A program made the translations under genes and the position numbers. From Pseudooctadecabacter sp. (GTDB lineage: Bacteria > Pseudomonadota > Alphaproteobacteria > Rhodobacterales > Rhodobacteraceae): a stretch of 58,263 nt of DNA. The stretch covers positions 1 through 58,263 of the forward strand of contig NZ_JAHDGE010000016.1 in NCBI RefSeq assembly GCF_020627745.1, in the 5' to 3' direction. This document shows, piece after piece, positions 34,087 to 42,940 of the stretch. Under the pieces are notes generated by a model. It saw only the letters and a program-made list of their open reading frames with translations, did not search any database and was not told the origin of the DNA. Position 1 is the first letter of the stretch; the number at the start of each line of letters is the position of its first letter.

Positions 34087-35355
34087 AACGCCGCCCACCG
34101 CCTGCCCGATCAACACGCCCGCAGCCCCGAACCACGCTGAGAAGATCATCACAAAGGGGATCGTGCCCAAAGTATGCCGCCCCCAGTTGACCAAAGTGCT
34201 GTAGAACGGATGCCCCATATTGTTGCACGCGGCGTTGCTGACAAAGATCAACCCGTTGAAGAACCACAACAGGCTCAGCGGGCCGGCAAACAGGAACACC
34301 AGCGTCAGGGCTTCCCCGTCCAGATCAAACAACATGCGCAGGGCCGGCCTGAGGAGGAACAAAAGCAAGGACATGCCCACCACGACCACGGCTGTAAAGA
34401 TCACCCCATCCCGAAACGCGCCCTTCACCCGCACGCGGTTGCCCGCACCGAAGTTCTGGCCAATCACCGGCCCGATGGCCCCGGACAGCGCAAAAATCAC
34501 CGCAAAGGCCACCGGCGTCAGACGACCCACAATGGCCATCCCCGCCACCGCGTCCTCGCCAAAGGTCGACATGGCACGGGTGACGTAGGCCTGCCCGATG
34601 GGCGTGGCAAGCTGGGTGAGGATGGCAGGAAATGCAATGACGACGACAGGCCGCAAATCAGGCAGCACGGATGCAAAGGTCGGACGGCCGAAGCCGCCAT
34701 AAAACCGCACAATCGGGATCAAGGCCGTGGCCCCAATGGCCAAACGTGCCGCGACCGACGCCCAAGCCGCCCCTTCAAGCTCCAAACCAGCGCCGAAAAT
34801 CAGGATCGGGTCCAGAACGCCGTTCACGATCGCGCCATAAATGGTCGCCATCATCGACCGGCGCGCGTCCCCATGGGCGCGCAGGATCGCCCCGCCCACC
34901 ATCCCCGCCAGCAACAACGGCAAGGACGGAATGATGATACGCAGATAGGACACAGCCAAATCAGCCGTTTCCCCCGTGGCCCCGACCAATCCCACGATGA
35001 ACGCCAGATTGAACCAGACAAGGGCCGCAAAGACGGCCCCAAAGACGACCCCGTAAATCAGAACATTGGTGGCCTGTCGCTGGGCCTTTTCGCGGTCCCC
35101 CTCGCCCAGATCGCGTGCGACCAATGCCCCCGCCGCAATCGCCATGCCGATCCCGAAGCTGGAGGTGAAGAACAAAATTGCCCCGGCATAGCCGATTGCG
35201 GCTGCCAGCTCTGCCTTGCCCAACATGGAGATAAAGATCATGTCGATGAAATCGACCAAGAACACCGCCATCAAGCCAACGGACGACGTCAACGCCATGA
35301 CGGTGATGTGCCGCATCAACGATCCGGTCAGAAACTTCGCTTGGGTATCAGCCAC
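33961..35355 (-). CDS. MATE family efflux transporter
   Basis: Integral membrane protein of 464 residues with 12 helices in two six-helix bundles, the standard MATE size. Recognisable parts are GLMAVFLVDFIDMIFISMLG in helix 1-2, AYVTRAMSTFGEDAVAG at the start of the second half, and GPVIGQNFGAGNRVRVKGAF, the MATE GQNxGA motif. It exports cationic compounds with Na+ or H+. The C-terminal tail lies within the 126-bp overlap with the opposite-strand GGCT-like gene. The start ATG follows a short AT-rich hairpin (35361-35378). Confidence 0.88.
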   Translation of the reverse strand: MADTQAKFLTGSLMRHITVMALTSSVGLMAVFLVDFIDMIFISMLGKAELAAAIGYAGAILFFTSSFGIGMAIAAGALVARDLGEGDREKAQRQATNVLIYGVVFGAVFAALVWFNLAFIVGLVGATGETADLAVSYLRIIIPSLPLLLAGMVGGAILRAHGDARRSMMATIYGAIVNGVLDPILIFGAGLELEGAAWASVAARLAIGATALIPIVRFYGGFGRPTFASVLPDLRPVVVIAFPAILTQLATPIGQAYVTRAMSTFGEDAVAGMAIVGRLTPVAFAVIFALSGAIGPVIGQNFGAGNRVRVKGAFRDGVIFTAVVVVGMSLLLFLLRPALRMLFDLDGEALTLVFLFAGPLSLLWFFNGLIFVSNAACNNMGHPFYSTLVNWGRHTLGTIPFVMIFSAWFGAAGVLIGQAVGGVLFAAVAVWVALRIMNDGGGDVGRLDGLDKQARVFGWLHRNR

Positions 35356-35360
35356 GGGCA

Positions 35361-35406
35361 GAAAATCCTCTGATTTTCCGTCACCAAACTCTTTTCAAAG
35401 AGTTTG
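35361..35406. terminator. Two hairpins between gltX and the MATE gene
   Basis: CAAACTCTTT/AAAGAGTTTG (35385-35406) is a perfect inverted repeat with a 2-bp centre, 8 bp after the gltX stop on the minus strand. GAAAATC/GATTTTC (35361-35378, loop CTCT) follows immediately before the MATE start codon. The first is likely to end gltX transcripts; the second may belong to the MATE leader. Confidence 0.5.
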
Positions 35407-35414
35407 CGCCACCC

Positions 35415-36737
35415 CTAAACGCGGGGCTTCACCTGCAACAAGGGCATGACGTCCGCCATTTCTGGCCCACGGGTCCGGCCAGTGATCGCGTGGCGCAATG
35501 GCATAAAAAGACCCTTACCCTTGCGGCCTGTTGCGTCCTTCACGGCCCCTGTCCAGGTGGACCATGTGTCGTCGGCATAAGGCGGCTCACCCAGCAGGCC
35601 AAAGGCCTGTGCTACAAACTCTGCGTCTTCTTCAGCAATCTCAGGTGTGGTGCCATCGCGGAACACGGCCCACCAGTCCCGCATTTCCTCCAGTGACGAA
35701 ATGTTCTCGCGCACCACATTCCAGAACTGCTCCCCCAGTGCATCGGGCACGCCCAGCGCGCGCACGCGGTCGGCCACGTCGGCAAAGGGGCGTGCGGCCA
35801 GCCAGCGGGCCGTCAGCGGCTGCAAATCATCCGCGTCGAATTTTGTGGGGGCTGAGCCGAACTTCGACAGATCAAAACCCGCAACAACCTCATCTACTGT
35901 TTCGCGCAATTCCACCGGGTCAGAGGACCCCAACCGCGCCATAAGGGACAGGATCGCCATCGGGGCCACACCGTTTTTGCGCAGATCACGCAGGGCCAGA
36001 GTGCCCAAGCGTTTCGACAAAGCCTCCCCCTGTGGACCGGTGAGCAAAGAATGATGCGCAAAGGTCGGCACCGTGCCGCCCAAGGCCACAATCATCTGGA
36101 TTTGTGTGGCCGTGTTGGTCACGTGATCGGACCCGCGGACCACATGGGTCACGCCAAATTCCGTGTCATCCACGACGGACGCTAGGGTGTACAAATACTG
36201 TCCGTCACCCCGGATCAGCACCGGATCGGATACGGAGGCTGCGTCAATCGACAGATCACCCAGAATGGCATCGGTCCACTCGATCCGTTCCTGATCCAGT
36301 TTGAACCGCCAATGCCCCTGCCGTCCTTCGGCGCGGTAGGCGGCCTTCTGGTCCTCTGTCAGGTCCAGCGCTGCGCGGTCATAAACCGGTGGTTTGCCCA
36401 TGTTCAGCTGTTTTTTGCGCTTGAGGTCCAGTTCAACAGGCGTCTCAAAACATTCATACAAACGTCCCATCTCGATCAGCTTGTCACGGGCCGCGTCGTA
36501 CTGCGCCAACCGTTTGGATTGATATTCAATCCGGTCCCATGAAATCCCCAACCACGTCAGGTCCTCCTGAATGGCATCCACGTATTCCTGTTTGGATCGC
36601 TCGGGGTCTGTGTCATCAATCCGCAGGATGAATTCGCCGCCCGCCTGACGGGCAATCGCGTAGTTGAACAAGGCGGCGCGCAGGTTGCCGATGTGCAGAT
36701 AACCGGTGGGCGACGGGGCGAAACGGGTGGTTGTCAT
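35415..36737 (-). CDS. gltX: Glutamate--tRNA ligase
   Basis: Class I synthetase of 440 residues. The HIGH motif is PSPTGYLHIGNLRAALF and the KMSKS motif appears as ALSKRLG. RIDDTDPERSKQEY and RGSDHVTNTATQIQM are family blocks. ATG at 36737 has AGGAG 10 bp upstream; the longer ORF adds 89 non-homologous residues. Alphaproteobacteria often have two GltX proteins and lack GlnRS, relying on misacylated tRNA-Gln and GatCAB. This one is of the shorter type, about 440 residues. Which tRNA it prefers cannot be judged here. Divergent from the zincin gene with a 61-bp gap. Confidence 0.93.
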   Translation of the reverse strand: MTTTRFAPSPTGYLHIGNLRAALFNYAIARQAGGEFILRIDDTDPERSKQEYVDAIQEDLTWLGISWDRIEYQSKRLAQYDAARDKLIEMGRLYECFETPVELDLKRKKQLNMGKPPVYDRAALDLTEDQKAAYRAEGRQGHWRFKLDQERIEWTDAILGDLSIDAASVSDPVLIRGDGQYLYTLASVVDDTEFGVTHVVRGSDHVTNTATQIQMIVALGGTVPTFAHHSLLTGPQGEALSKRLGTLALRDLRKNGVAPMAILSLMARLGSSDPVELRETVDEVVAGFDLSKFGSAPTKFDADDLQPLTARWLAARPFADVADRVRALGVPDALGEQFWNVVRENISSLEEMRDWWAVFRDGTTPEIAEEDAEFVAQAFGLLGEPPYADDTWSTWTGAVKDATGRKGKGLFMPLRHAITGRTRGPEMADVMPLLQVKPRV

Positions 36738-36798
36738 TGGAATACTCCTGTTGGTCCCGCGCTTGTCATAGCGCGCGCAAAATGTCCATATCCGCCCC

Positions 36799-37185
36799 AT
36801 GACGACGCTTGCTGAAATTGAACGCATCGCGCTTGAAACCGTGCGGAACCTACCTGCCCCGTTCGCTATGCTTGCCAGCGATGTGGTGGTGCAAGTCGAA
36901 GACGCGGTGCCCGACCATCTGCTGGACCCTGAGGATGACCCGCAGGCCCAACGCGATGAGATTACGGGGATGTACGACGGCATCCCGCTGACCGAGAAAT
37001 CCACCTTTGACGCCCCCTACGGCCCCGATGTGGTCTGGCTGTTTCGCCACCCCATCGTGATGGAATTGGCAGAGCGTGACGTCACCCTGACCGAACTGGT
37101 CGCCCACGTGACCATCCACGAATTCGCCCATCATTTCGGATGGTCGGATGACGACATTGCGGCGATTGATCGTTGGTGGGAATAG
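36799..37185 (+). CDS. Zincin-like metallopeptidase family protein
   Basis: Protein of 128 residues of the family once named DUF1025. The zinc motif HEFAHHFGWSDDD lies at the C-terminal end (about 110-122), and the conserved MYDGIPLTEKSTFDAPYGPD and DVVWLFRHPI precede it. Members are small single-domain proteins with a minimal metalloprotease-like fold, and proteolysis has not been shown for most. There is no signal peptide, so it is cytosolic. It is convergent with the DUF1801 gene (5-bp gap). Confidence 0.82.
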   Translation: MTTLAEIERIALETVRNLPAPFAMLASDVVVQVEDAVPDHLLDPEDDPQAQRDEITGMYDGIPLTEKSTFDAPYGPDVVWLFRHPIVMELAERDVTLTELVAHVTIHEFAHHFGWSDDDIAAIDRWWE

Positions 37186-37190
37186 CTAAG

Positions 37191-37619
37191 CTAGCTGCCT
37201 GTCACCGGATACTTTTTGCCCAGATCATCGACACCGCGGCGCACCAATTCCTCAACGACGGATAAATCCACATCCGCCAGTTTGTTGATGTAAAGGCAGG
37301 CTTTGCCGATCTTGTGTTTGCCCAAACGGTCGCGGATGTCGGAATAATCCTGATACCCCGGCATAATATAAAGGCTGAGGGCCGCTTTGCGCGGGCTGAA
37401 CCCGGTGGCCAATGACGTGCCCGACCGACCGCTGTCGTAGACGTAATCATAGGATCCATAGCCCACGATTGTCGGCCCCCACATGCGCGGGGTCCAACCG
37501 GTGATCTGCCGGAACATCGCGTCCAGAACCAGCCCATCGGCGCGGCGCACGGGGTGTTCCACCGCCTCCAGAAAGGCTGTAACATCGTGATCTGTCGCTT
37601 TGGTCTTATTCTCGGCCAT
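37191..37619 (-). CDS. DUF1801 domain-containing protein
   Basis: Protein of 142 residues starting at MAENKTKATDHDVTAFLEAV. The domain pattern is clear: MWGPTIVGYGSYDYVYDSGR, FSPRKAALSLYIMPG, LGKHKIGKACLYINKLADVD and the C-terminal LVRRGVDDL. The fold is that of the YdhG/YjbR-like group. Function is unknown; the protein is cytosolic. ATG at 37619 is chosen over an alternative 15 bp upstream. It lies 30 bp downstream of nadE on the same strand and may be co-transcribed with it. Confidence 0.82.
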   Translation of the reverse strand: MAENKTKATDHDVTAFLEAVEHPVRRADGLVLDAMFRQITGWTPRMWGPTIVGYGSYDYVYDSGRSGTSLATGFSPRKAALSLYIMPGYQDYSDIRDRLGKHKIGKACLYINKLADVDLSVVEELVRRGVDDLGKKYPVTGS

Positions 37620-37649
37620 GGCGCAACATAACACGGCCGACGATCAAAA

Positions 37650-39317
37650 TCACGCCTGTCCGCTATCATCCCGCCAACGGTTCACAATGGGATAGCGCCG
37701 GTCGAGCCAGAACGCCTTCATCGACAGCCGCGGACCAGGCGCCGATTGGAACCGTTTATATTCGCTGATGTACAGCAGATGTTCGACCCGTTTGACCGTA
37801 TCGCGGTCATATCCGGCGGCCACACAGTCCGCCACTGACGCCTCACCGTCGACCAGCATTTCCAAGATACCATCCAGTACGGGATAGTCCGGCAGGCTGT
37901 CGCTGTCCTTTTGGTCCTCGCGCAGCTCAGCCGACGGGGGCTTGTCGATGATCGCCACGGGGATCACCTCCCCCGCAGGGCCCATCATCCAGTCGCGGTG
38001 ATTGGCGTTACGCCAGCGGCAGGCGTCGAAAACGCGGGTTTTGTACATATCCTTGATGGGGTTATAGCCCCCCGCCATATCGCCATAGATCGTGGCATAG
38101 CCCACTGCGACCTCGGATTTATTGCCGGTTGTCAGCAACATCTCCCCGAATTTGTTGGATTGCGCCATCAACAGCAGGCCGCGGATGCGGGACTGGATGT
38201 TTTCTTCGGTCAGCCCCTCATCGTAGCCTTCAAACAAGGGGGCCAACGTCTCTGTCACCGCGCGGCGCACATCGCCAATCGGCACAATATCGTATGCCAC
38301 GCCGAGGGCATCAACGGCGGCTTTGGCATCGGTCAAAGAGGACTCAGACGTGTATTCCGAAGGCAGCATCACACAGCGCACATTGTCCGGCCCTAAGGCA
38401 TCGACGGCAATGGCCGCCACGATGGCTGAATCAACGCCCCCTGACAGACCAAGCAGCACCTTTTTGAACCCCGTCTTGGCCATGTAGTCACGCAAGCCCA
38501 TGACCATGGCAGCATAATCTGTTTCCAGCGGTGCGGGCAGGATCGCTTTGTCGCCCTCCTCTGCCGCCCAGCCGTTGTCCGTTTTGACAAAATCCACGGT
38601 TGTGACGCTTTCGGCAAACCACGGCATCTGCACCGCCAACGTGCCGCCCCGGTTCAGCACAAACGACCCACCGTCGAAAATCTGGTCGTCCTGACCGCCC
38701 ACCATGTTCAGGTAGGCCAGCGGCACTTCGTTCTCCACCACGCGGGCGACCATGTTGTTCAGACGCACATCAAACTTTTCGCGAAAATAGGGGCTGCCGT
38801 TGGGCACCAACAACAGCTCTGCCCCGCTTTCAACCATGGCTTCACAAACGTCTTCGTACCATGCGTCCTCACAAATGGGCGTGCCGATGCGCAAAGGCCC
38901 CGCGTCCCATGGGCCTTGCATACCGGCGCGCGAAAACAGACGGACTTCGTCGAAGACGTTGAAATTGGGCAGGAAATACTTGCGCGTAATGTTGTGGATC
39001 ACCCCGTCTTTGAGGATGAAATAGGCGTTGTGCAGCTTTGGCACCTCAGCCAATGGCCCACCGATGCCCAGCATCGGCCCATCCGCGCAATCGCGCGCCA
39101 ACGCCTCGACCGCGGCCTGACAGGCGGCCACGAAGGCGGGTTTGTGGACCAAATCCTGCGTCTGATATCCGGCGATAAACATCTCAGGCAGCATGACCAG
39201 ATCGGCGCCTGCTGCCCGGCCCTGGTCCCAGGCATGACGTGCTTTGGCGGCGTTGCCGTCAATATCGCCTACGGTGGGGTTCATCTGTGCCATCGTCACG
39301 CGGAAACGGTCAGTCAT
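37650..39317 (-). CDS. nadE: Glutamine-dependent NAD+ synthase
   Basis: Two-domain enzyme of 555 residues. The N-terminal nitrilase-like glutaminase has the triad Glu (LPEMFIAGYQ), Lys (ITRKYFLPN) and Cys (GTPICEDAWYED). The C-terminal synthetase has the PP-loop LLGLSGGVDSAIVAAIA and LLTTGNKSEVAVGY. It amidates deamido-NAD with glutamine-derived ammonia, finishing the pathway that NadD (also in this window) starts. ATG at 39317 has an AAAGG site; an in-frame ATG 30 bp upstream is less likely. It is transcribed toward DUF1801 and divergently from the MORN gene. Confidence 0.95.
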   Translation of the reverse strand: MTDRFRVTMAQMNPTVGDIDGNAAKARHAWDQGRAAGADLVMLPEMFIAGYQTQDLVHKPAFVAACQAAVEALARDCADGPMLGIGGPLAEVPKLHNAYFILKDGVIHNITRKYFLPNFNVFDEVRLFSRAGMQGPWDAGPLRIGTPICEDAWYEDVCEAMVESGAELLLVPNGSPYFREKFDVRLNNMVARVVENEVPLAYLNMVGGQDDQIFDGGSFVLNRGGTLAVQMPWFAESVTTVDFVKTDNGWAAEEGDKAILPAPLETDYAAMVMGLRDYMAKTGFKKVLLGLSGGVDSAIVAAIAVDALGPDNVRCVMLPSEYTSESSLTDAKAAVDALGVAYDIVPIGDVRRAVTETLAPLFEGYDEGLTEENIQSRIRGLLLMAQSNKFGEMLLTTGNKSEVAVGYATIYGDMAGGYNPIKDMYKTRVFDACRWRNANHRDWMMGPAGEVIPVAIIDKPPSAELREDQKDSDSLPDYPVLDGILEMLVDGEASVADCVAAGYDRDTVKRVEHLLYISEYKRFQSAPGPRLSMKAFWLDRRYPIVNRWRDDSGQA

Positions 39318-39455
39318 AGCGGGGCCTTTCATCGCTTTGCCCTTCATCTAGTCCGCAAAGCAGGCAAGGGGAAGCCGAAGGTGTAAACGCCCCGTTGCGC
39401 CACCCCGCCCTTGGCCCTATCGTGCACAAAAGTCTCTAGGGGGAGCAGCCCGACC

Positions 39456-40895
39456 ATGAAGCGTTTTACACCGCACCTGATCGCCTTGACGATGCTGGCC
39501 ACGCCTGCGTTGGCCCAATCGGTCCAGACCAAGCAATACGACGATGGTGGCATCTATGAGGGGCAGTTCCTCAACGGGTTGCAGCACGGCATGGGCACCT
39601 ATACCTTGCCCAATGGCTACCGCTACGAAGGGGAATGGTTCGAGGGTGAAATCCGTGGTCAGGGTGTTGCGAACTTCCCCAATGGCTCTGTTTACGAAGG
39701 TCAGTTCGCAGCTGGCAAACCCGAAGGATTTGGCCTGATCAATTTTGCCGATGGCGGCACCTATGAAGGCGACTGGACCGACGGCAAGATCACCGGCCGC
39801 GGGATTGCCCGCTATGCCAACGGGGTCGTCTATGATGGCGATTTCCGGAATGCCATGCATCACGGACGCGGCAAGATGACATCACCCGGCGGATACGTCT
39901 ATGACGGCCCGTGGGTGAACGGCGTCAAGGAAGGCGAGGGCCAGATCACCTATCCCGACGGGGCAATCTACGAAGGCAATTTGGCAGACGGAGAACGGCA
40001 AGGCGTCGGGACACTGACCATGCCGGACGGTCTGATCTACGAAGGCACATGGTCTGCAGGCCAGATCGAAGGGTCAGGCCGGTTGATCCAGCCCAATGGC
40101 GACATCTACGAAGGTGATCTGGTGGCCGGCAAACGCGAAGGCACGGGCACCGTGACCTATGCCAACGGTGATGTATATCAGGGCGGGTTCGTCGCCGATC
40201 TGCGTGATGGCACAGGCACGTTCATCGGCACCGATGGATACCGCTACACCGGAGACTGGTCGGAAGGGCAGATCGAAGGGACCGGCGAAGTCACCTACCC
40301 CGACGGGTCTACCTATGCAGGCACATTCGCCGATGATCTGGCGGACGGCACCGGAAAAATCACGTATCCCGACGGGTCTACTTATGACGGCCAATGGGAA
40401 GCGGGTGTCATTCAGGGCCGCGGCATTGCCACCTACGCCAATGGTCTGGTGTATGAAGGTGAATTCCTGAATGCCAAAAACCATGGCACCGGCACAATGA
40501 CCTATGCCGATGGCTACACCTACGAAGGGTCATGGGCCGACGGGCAACGCGAAGGGTTCGGTACCGCGACCTATGCGGACGGCACCGTCTACGAAGGGGA
40601 ATTTCTGAATGGGCAACGGCACGGAACCGGCAAGATCACCATGCCTGACGGATTTATCTACGAAGGCGCATGGGATATGGGCGAAATCTCGGGCCTTGGC
40701 GTGGCAACCTATACGAATGGCGACGTCTATTCAGGCCAGTTCCGGTCGGGTCGCAGGCAGGGCGAAGGCACAATGACCTACGCATCCGGGCAGGTAGCCG
40801 GGGGAGAATGGCAGGACGGCGCTCTGGTCACTCAAAGCGCGACAAGCCCTGCAACAGACAGTGTTATTGTCGAAGAGGCCCCCGCCACCGAATAG
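39456..40895 (+). CDS. Exported MORN-repeat protein with 18-19 repeats
   Basis: Protein of 479 residues. After a Sec signal peptide (cleavage after ALAQ, about residue 21), nearly the whole protein consists of 23-residue MORN repeats with pattern GxxYEGxWxxGxxxGxGxxxYx. I count 18 complete repeats and one degenerate one, ending in a short Thr/Ala/Glu tail. MORN arrays form an elongated antiparallel beta sheet used for protein or lipid contact. Export to the periplasm or outside is expected, though most characterised MORN proteins are cytosolic eukaryotic ones. No enzyme domain is attached. The first codons MKRFTPHL follow GGGGGAGC. Confidence 0.85.
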   Translation: MKRFTPHLIALTMLATPALAQSVQTKQYDDGGIYEGQFLNGLQHGMGTYTLPNGYRYEGEWFEGEIRGQGVANFPNGSVYEGQFAAGKPEGFGLINFADGGTYEGDWTDGKITGRGIARYANGVVYDGDFRNAMHHGRGKMTSPGGYVYDGPWVNGVKEGEGQITYPDGAIYEGNLADGERQGVGTLTMPDGLIYEGTWSAGQIEGSGRLIQPNGDIYEGDLVAGKREGTGTVTYANGDVYQGGFVADLRDGTGTFIGTDGYRYTGDWSEGQIEGTGEVTYPDGSTYAGTFADDLADGTGKITYPDGSTYDGQWEAGVIQGRGIATYANGLVYEGEFLNAKNHGTGTMTYADGYTYEGSWADGQREGFGTATYADGTVYEGEFLNGQRHGTGKITMPDGFIYEGAWDMGEISGLGVATYTNGDVYSGQFRSGRRQGEGTMTYASGQVAGGEWQDGALVTQSATSPATDSVIVEEAPATE

Positions 40896-40899
40896 GGGG

Positions 40900-41358
40900 T
40901 TATCCGTCGAACAGCGGAATGGTCGAAATCGACATCTTGGCCGAACCTTGGCTCAATTCGTTGGCGTGGCTGAGGTAGATCAGGACCTGATTTTCCTCAT
41001 CCAGAATGCGGGTCAGACGCAAGGATTTGAAAACTATCGACCGACCTTCGCGAAACACTGTTTCGCCATCCCGCGACCTGTCGATATCACCAATGACGAT
41101 TGGTCCGGTCTGCCGACAATCCACCGAGGCATTTGACGGATCCTCAAACCAGTTGCCGTTCGACAACCGGTCAATCAGGCTGCGTTCGAAATAACTGATG
41201 TGACAGGTGACGCCTTCCACGTCGGGATCGGGGATCGCTTCCACGATGATGTCGTTGCCCACCCAGTCCACGCCCACACGACCCACTTCTTCAGCGGCCA
41301 CAACAGTCGCAACGAAGGTGGTGAAAGTCGCGGCAATCACGGCGATAAGGAATTTCAT
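40900..41358 (-). CDS. CreA family periplasmic protein
   Basis: Protein of 152 residues with a signal peptide (MKFLIAVIAATFTTFVATVV then AAEE). The CreA pattern is RVGVDWVGNDIIVEAIPDPD, VEGVTCHISYFERS, DPSNASVDCRQTGPI and VFKSLRLTRILDEENQVLIYL. It has two conserved cysteines. The CreA family is widely conserved in proteobacteria, but its role is unknown. ATG at 41358 is chosen by signal peptide. It is convergent with the MORN gene, 4 bp apart, and lies 55 bp downstream of the photolyase gene's end in the opposite direction. Confidence 0.85.
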   Translation of the reverse strand: MKFLIAVIAATFTTFVATVVAAEEVGRVGVDWVGNDIIVEAIPDPDVEGVTCHISYFERSLIDRLSNGNWFEDPSNASVDCRQTGPIVIGDIDRSRDGETVFREGRSIVFKSLRLTRILDEENQVLIYLSHANELSQGSAKMSISTIPLFDG

Positions 41359-41413
41359 AAGGGTGCCTTTCCAGCAATACACCGGCCAACCCCTGACCTG
41401 CCGTCAATGTTCC

Positions 41414-42940
41414 CTAAACGATATCACCCGCATCGAGTTTTTGCAGAAACCTGTCGGCATCTTTCAAAACTGCGGTCCGCCGGTCCTCATCCATCCGGTC
41501 CCAGACCCGGTACATATTGCCCATGCGGTGGTTGTCCTTGAACCTTTCGCGGTGCCGATCCAGAAAGTGCCAGTAAAGAAGATTGAACGGGCAGGCATCC
41601 GGTCCGGTCTTGTCCTTAACCTTGTAGCTGCAGCCCTTACAATAATCCGACATCTTGTCGATGTAGTTTCCGCTGGAAATGTAGGGCTTTGACGCAATGA
41701 TGCCGCCGTCGGCAAACTGGCTCATCCCGATGACATTGGGGGCCTCGACCCATTCATAGGCATCCGCATAAACCGCCAGATACCATTCATGAACCTGATG
41801 GGGGTCAATGCCCGCCAGCAACGCAAAATTTCCGGTAACCATCAAACGCTGAATGTGATGGGCATAAGCCTCGTCATGGGTCTGTTCGACGGTTTTCGAC
41901 ACGCAGGCCATCCATGTCTTCTTTCCCCAGAAGAACGCAGGCAAATCGCGGTCATGTTGCAGGACATTGCGGCTGGTGTAGTCCGGTCCTTCCAGAAAAT
42001 AGATGCCACGGATGTATTCGCGCCAGCCGATGATCTGCCGGATAAATCCTTCGGCCGCATTAATCGGCGCGTCGCCCGCTTTCCACGCCGCCTCGACAGC
42101 CTCACAAACCTCCATGGCGTCCAACAGCCCGGCGTTGATGTAAAGTCCGACAATTGCGTGATAAAGGAACCGTTCATCCCCCATCATCGCATCCTGAAAG
42201 TCCCCGAACTTGGGCAAACCGCCCTTGATCCAATGGGCCAGATGCTGACGCGCCTGCCCCTGATCGGTGGCAAACCAGAAATCATCGACGGTCCCGAAAT
42301 TATCCGCGAACCGGTCGCGCACCAGATCAAGGACCGTGCGCGTGACATCATCGGTCTGAAAGCGCATCGGCCCGGAATACTCGACCGATCCGGGCGCCGG
42401 TTTGCGGTTGTCGTGGTCAAAATTCCATTTCTCACCGGCAGGCTTGTCGCCCTCCATCATCAGACCGGTCTTGCGCCGCATCTCACGGTAGAAATATTCC
42501 ATCCGCAGCGCCTTGCGTCCCTCGGCCCAGTCCTCAAACATCTTGTGCGATGCAATGAACCGGTCATCTTGGAGAATTTCAACGTCCAGCGGCACCGTTT
42601 GCAGCGCCTCAATCAACCGCCATTCGCCCGGTTCTGTCACCACAACCTTTGACGTCCCCGCCGCCTCAGCACGTTGCAACAAAACCTCGCTCAAGGACGC
42701 GGGCGTATCAGGGTCGTCAAGTTTGGAATATTGAACATCCCAGCCGTCTTTTTCCAACCGGGCCGCAAATTTCCGCATGGCAGCAAACAGAAATGCGATC
42801 TTTTTGGGGTGATGTTTGACGTACTCCGCCTCACCCATCACCTCCGCCATGACGATAATGTCCGACCCTTTGTCTGCGGCCTTCAAAGAGGACAGGCTGT
42901 CGGACAGCTGATCGCCAAGAACCAAAACCAGCTTCACCAT
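41414..42940 (-). CDS. phrB: Iron-sulfur bacterial cryptochrome/(6-4) photolyase (FeS-BCP family)
   Basis: Protein of 508 residues, the length of Agrobacterium PhrB. Four cysteines at about 346, 434, 437 and 450 (WMACVSK, then YCKGCSY and DACPF) have the same spacing as the 4Fe-4S ligands of PhrB (88, 3 and 13 residues). The N-terminal alpha/beta domain is the expected DPRP domain (LVLGDQLSDSL). The FAD-binding helical domain contains IIGWREYIRG and VTGNFALLAG. These proteins repair (6-4) photoproducts with light. The stop of the upstream SDR gene overlaps this start by 7 bp, suggesting a light/stress operon. Length and Cys pattern make the call firm; substrate specificity remains inferred. 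Confidence 0.92.
   Translation of the reverse strand: MVKLVLVLGDQLSDSLSSLKAADKGSDIIVMAEVMGEAEYVKHHPKKIAFLFAAMRKFAARLEKDGWDVQYSKLDDPDTPASLSEVLLQRAEAAGTSKVVVTEPGEWRLIEALQTVPLDVEILQDDRFIASHKMFEDWAEGRKALRMEYFYREMRRKTGLMMEGDKPAGEKWNFDHDNRKPAPGSVEYSGPMRFQTDDVTRTVLDLVRDRFADNFGTVDDFWFATDQGQARQHLAHWIKGGLPKFGDFQDAMMGDERFLYHAIVGLYINAGLLDAMEVCEAVEAAWKAGDAPINAAEGFIRQIIGWREYIRGIYFLEGPDYTSRNVLQHDRDLPAFFWGKKTWMACVSKTVEQTHDEAYAHHIQRLMVTGNFALLAGIDPHQVHEWYLAVYADAYEWVEAPNVIGMSQFADGGIIASKPYISSGNYIDKMSDYCKGCSYKVKDKTGPDACPFNLLYWHFLDRHRERFKDNHRMGNMYRVWDRMDEDRRTAVLKDADRFLQKLDAGDIV

Noticed and set aside
39456-40895. CRISPR-like or other DNA repeat array
   Set aside because: The periodicity of about 69 bp comes from 23-residue MORN protein repeats; spacer/repeat structure is absent.
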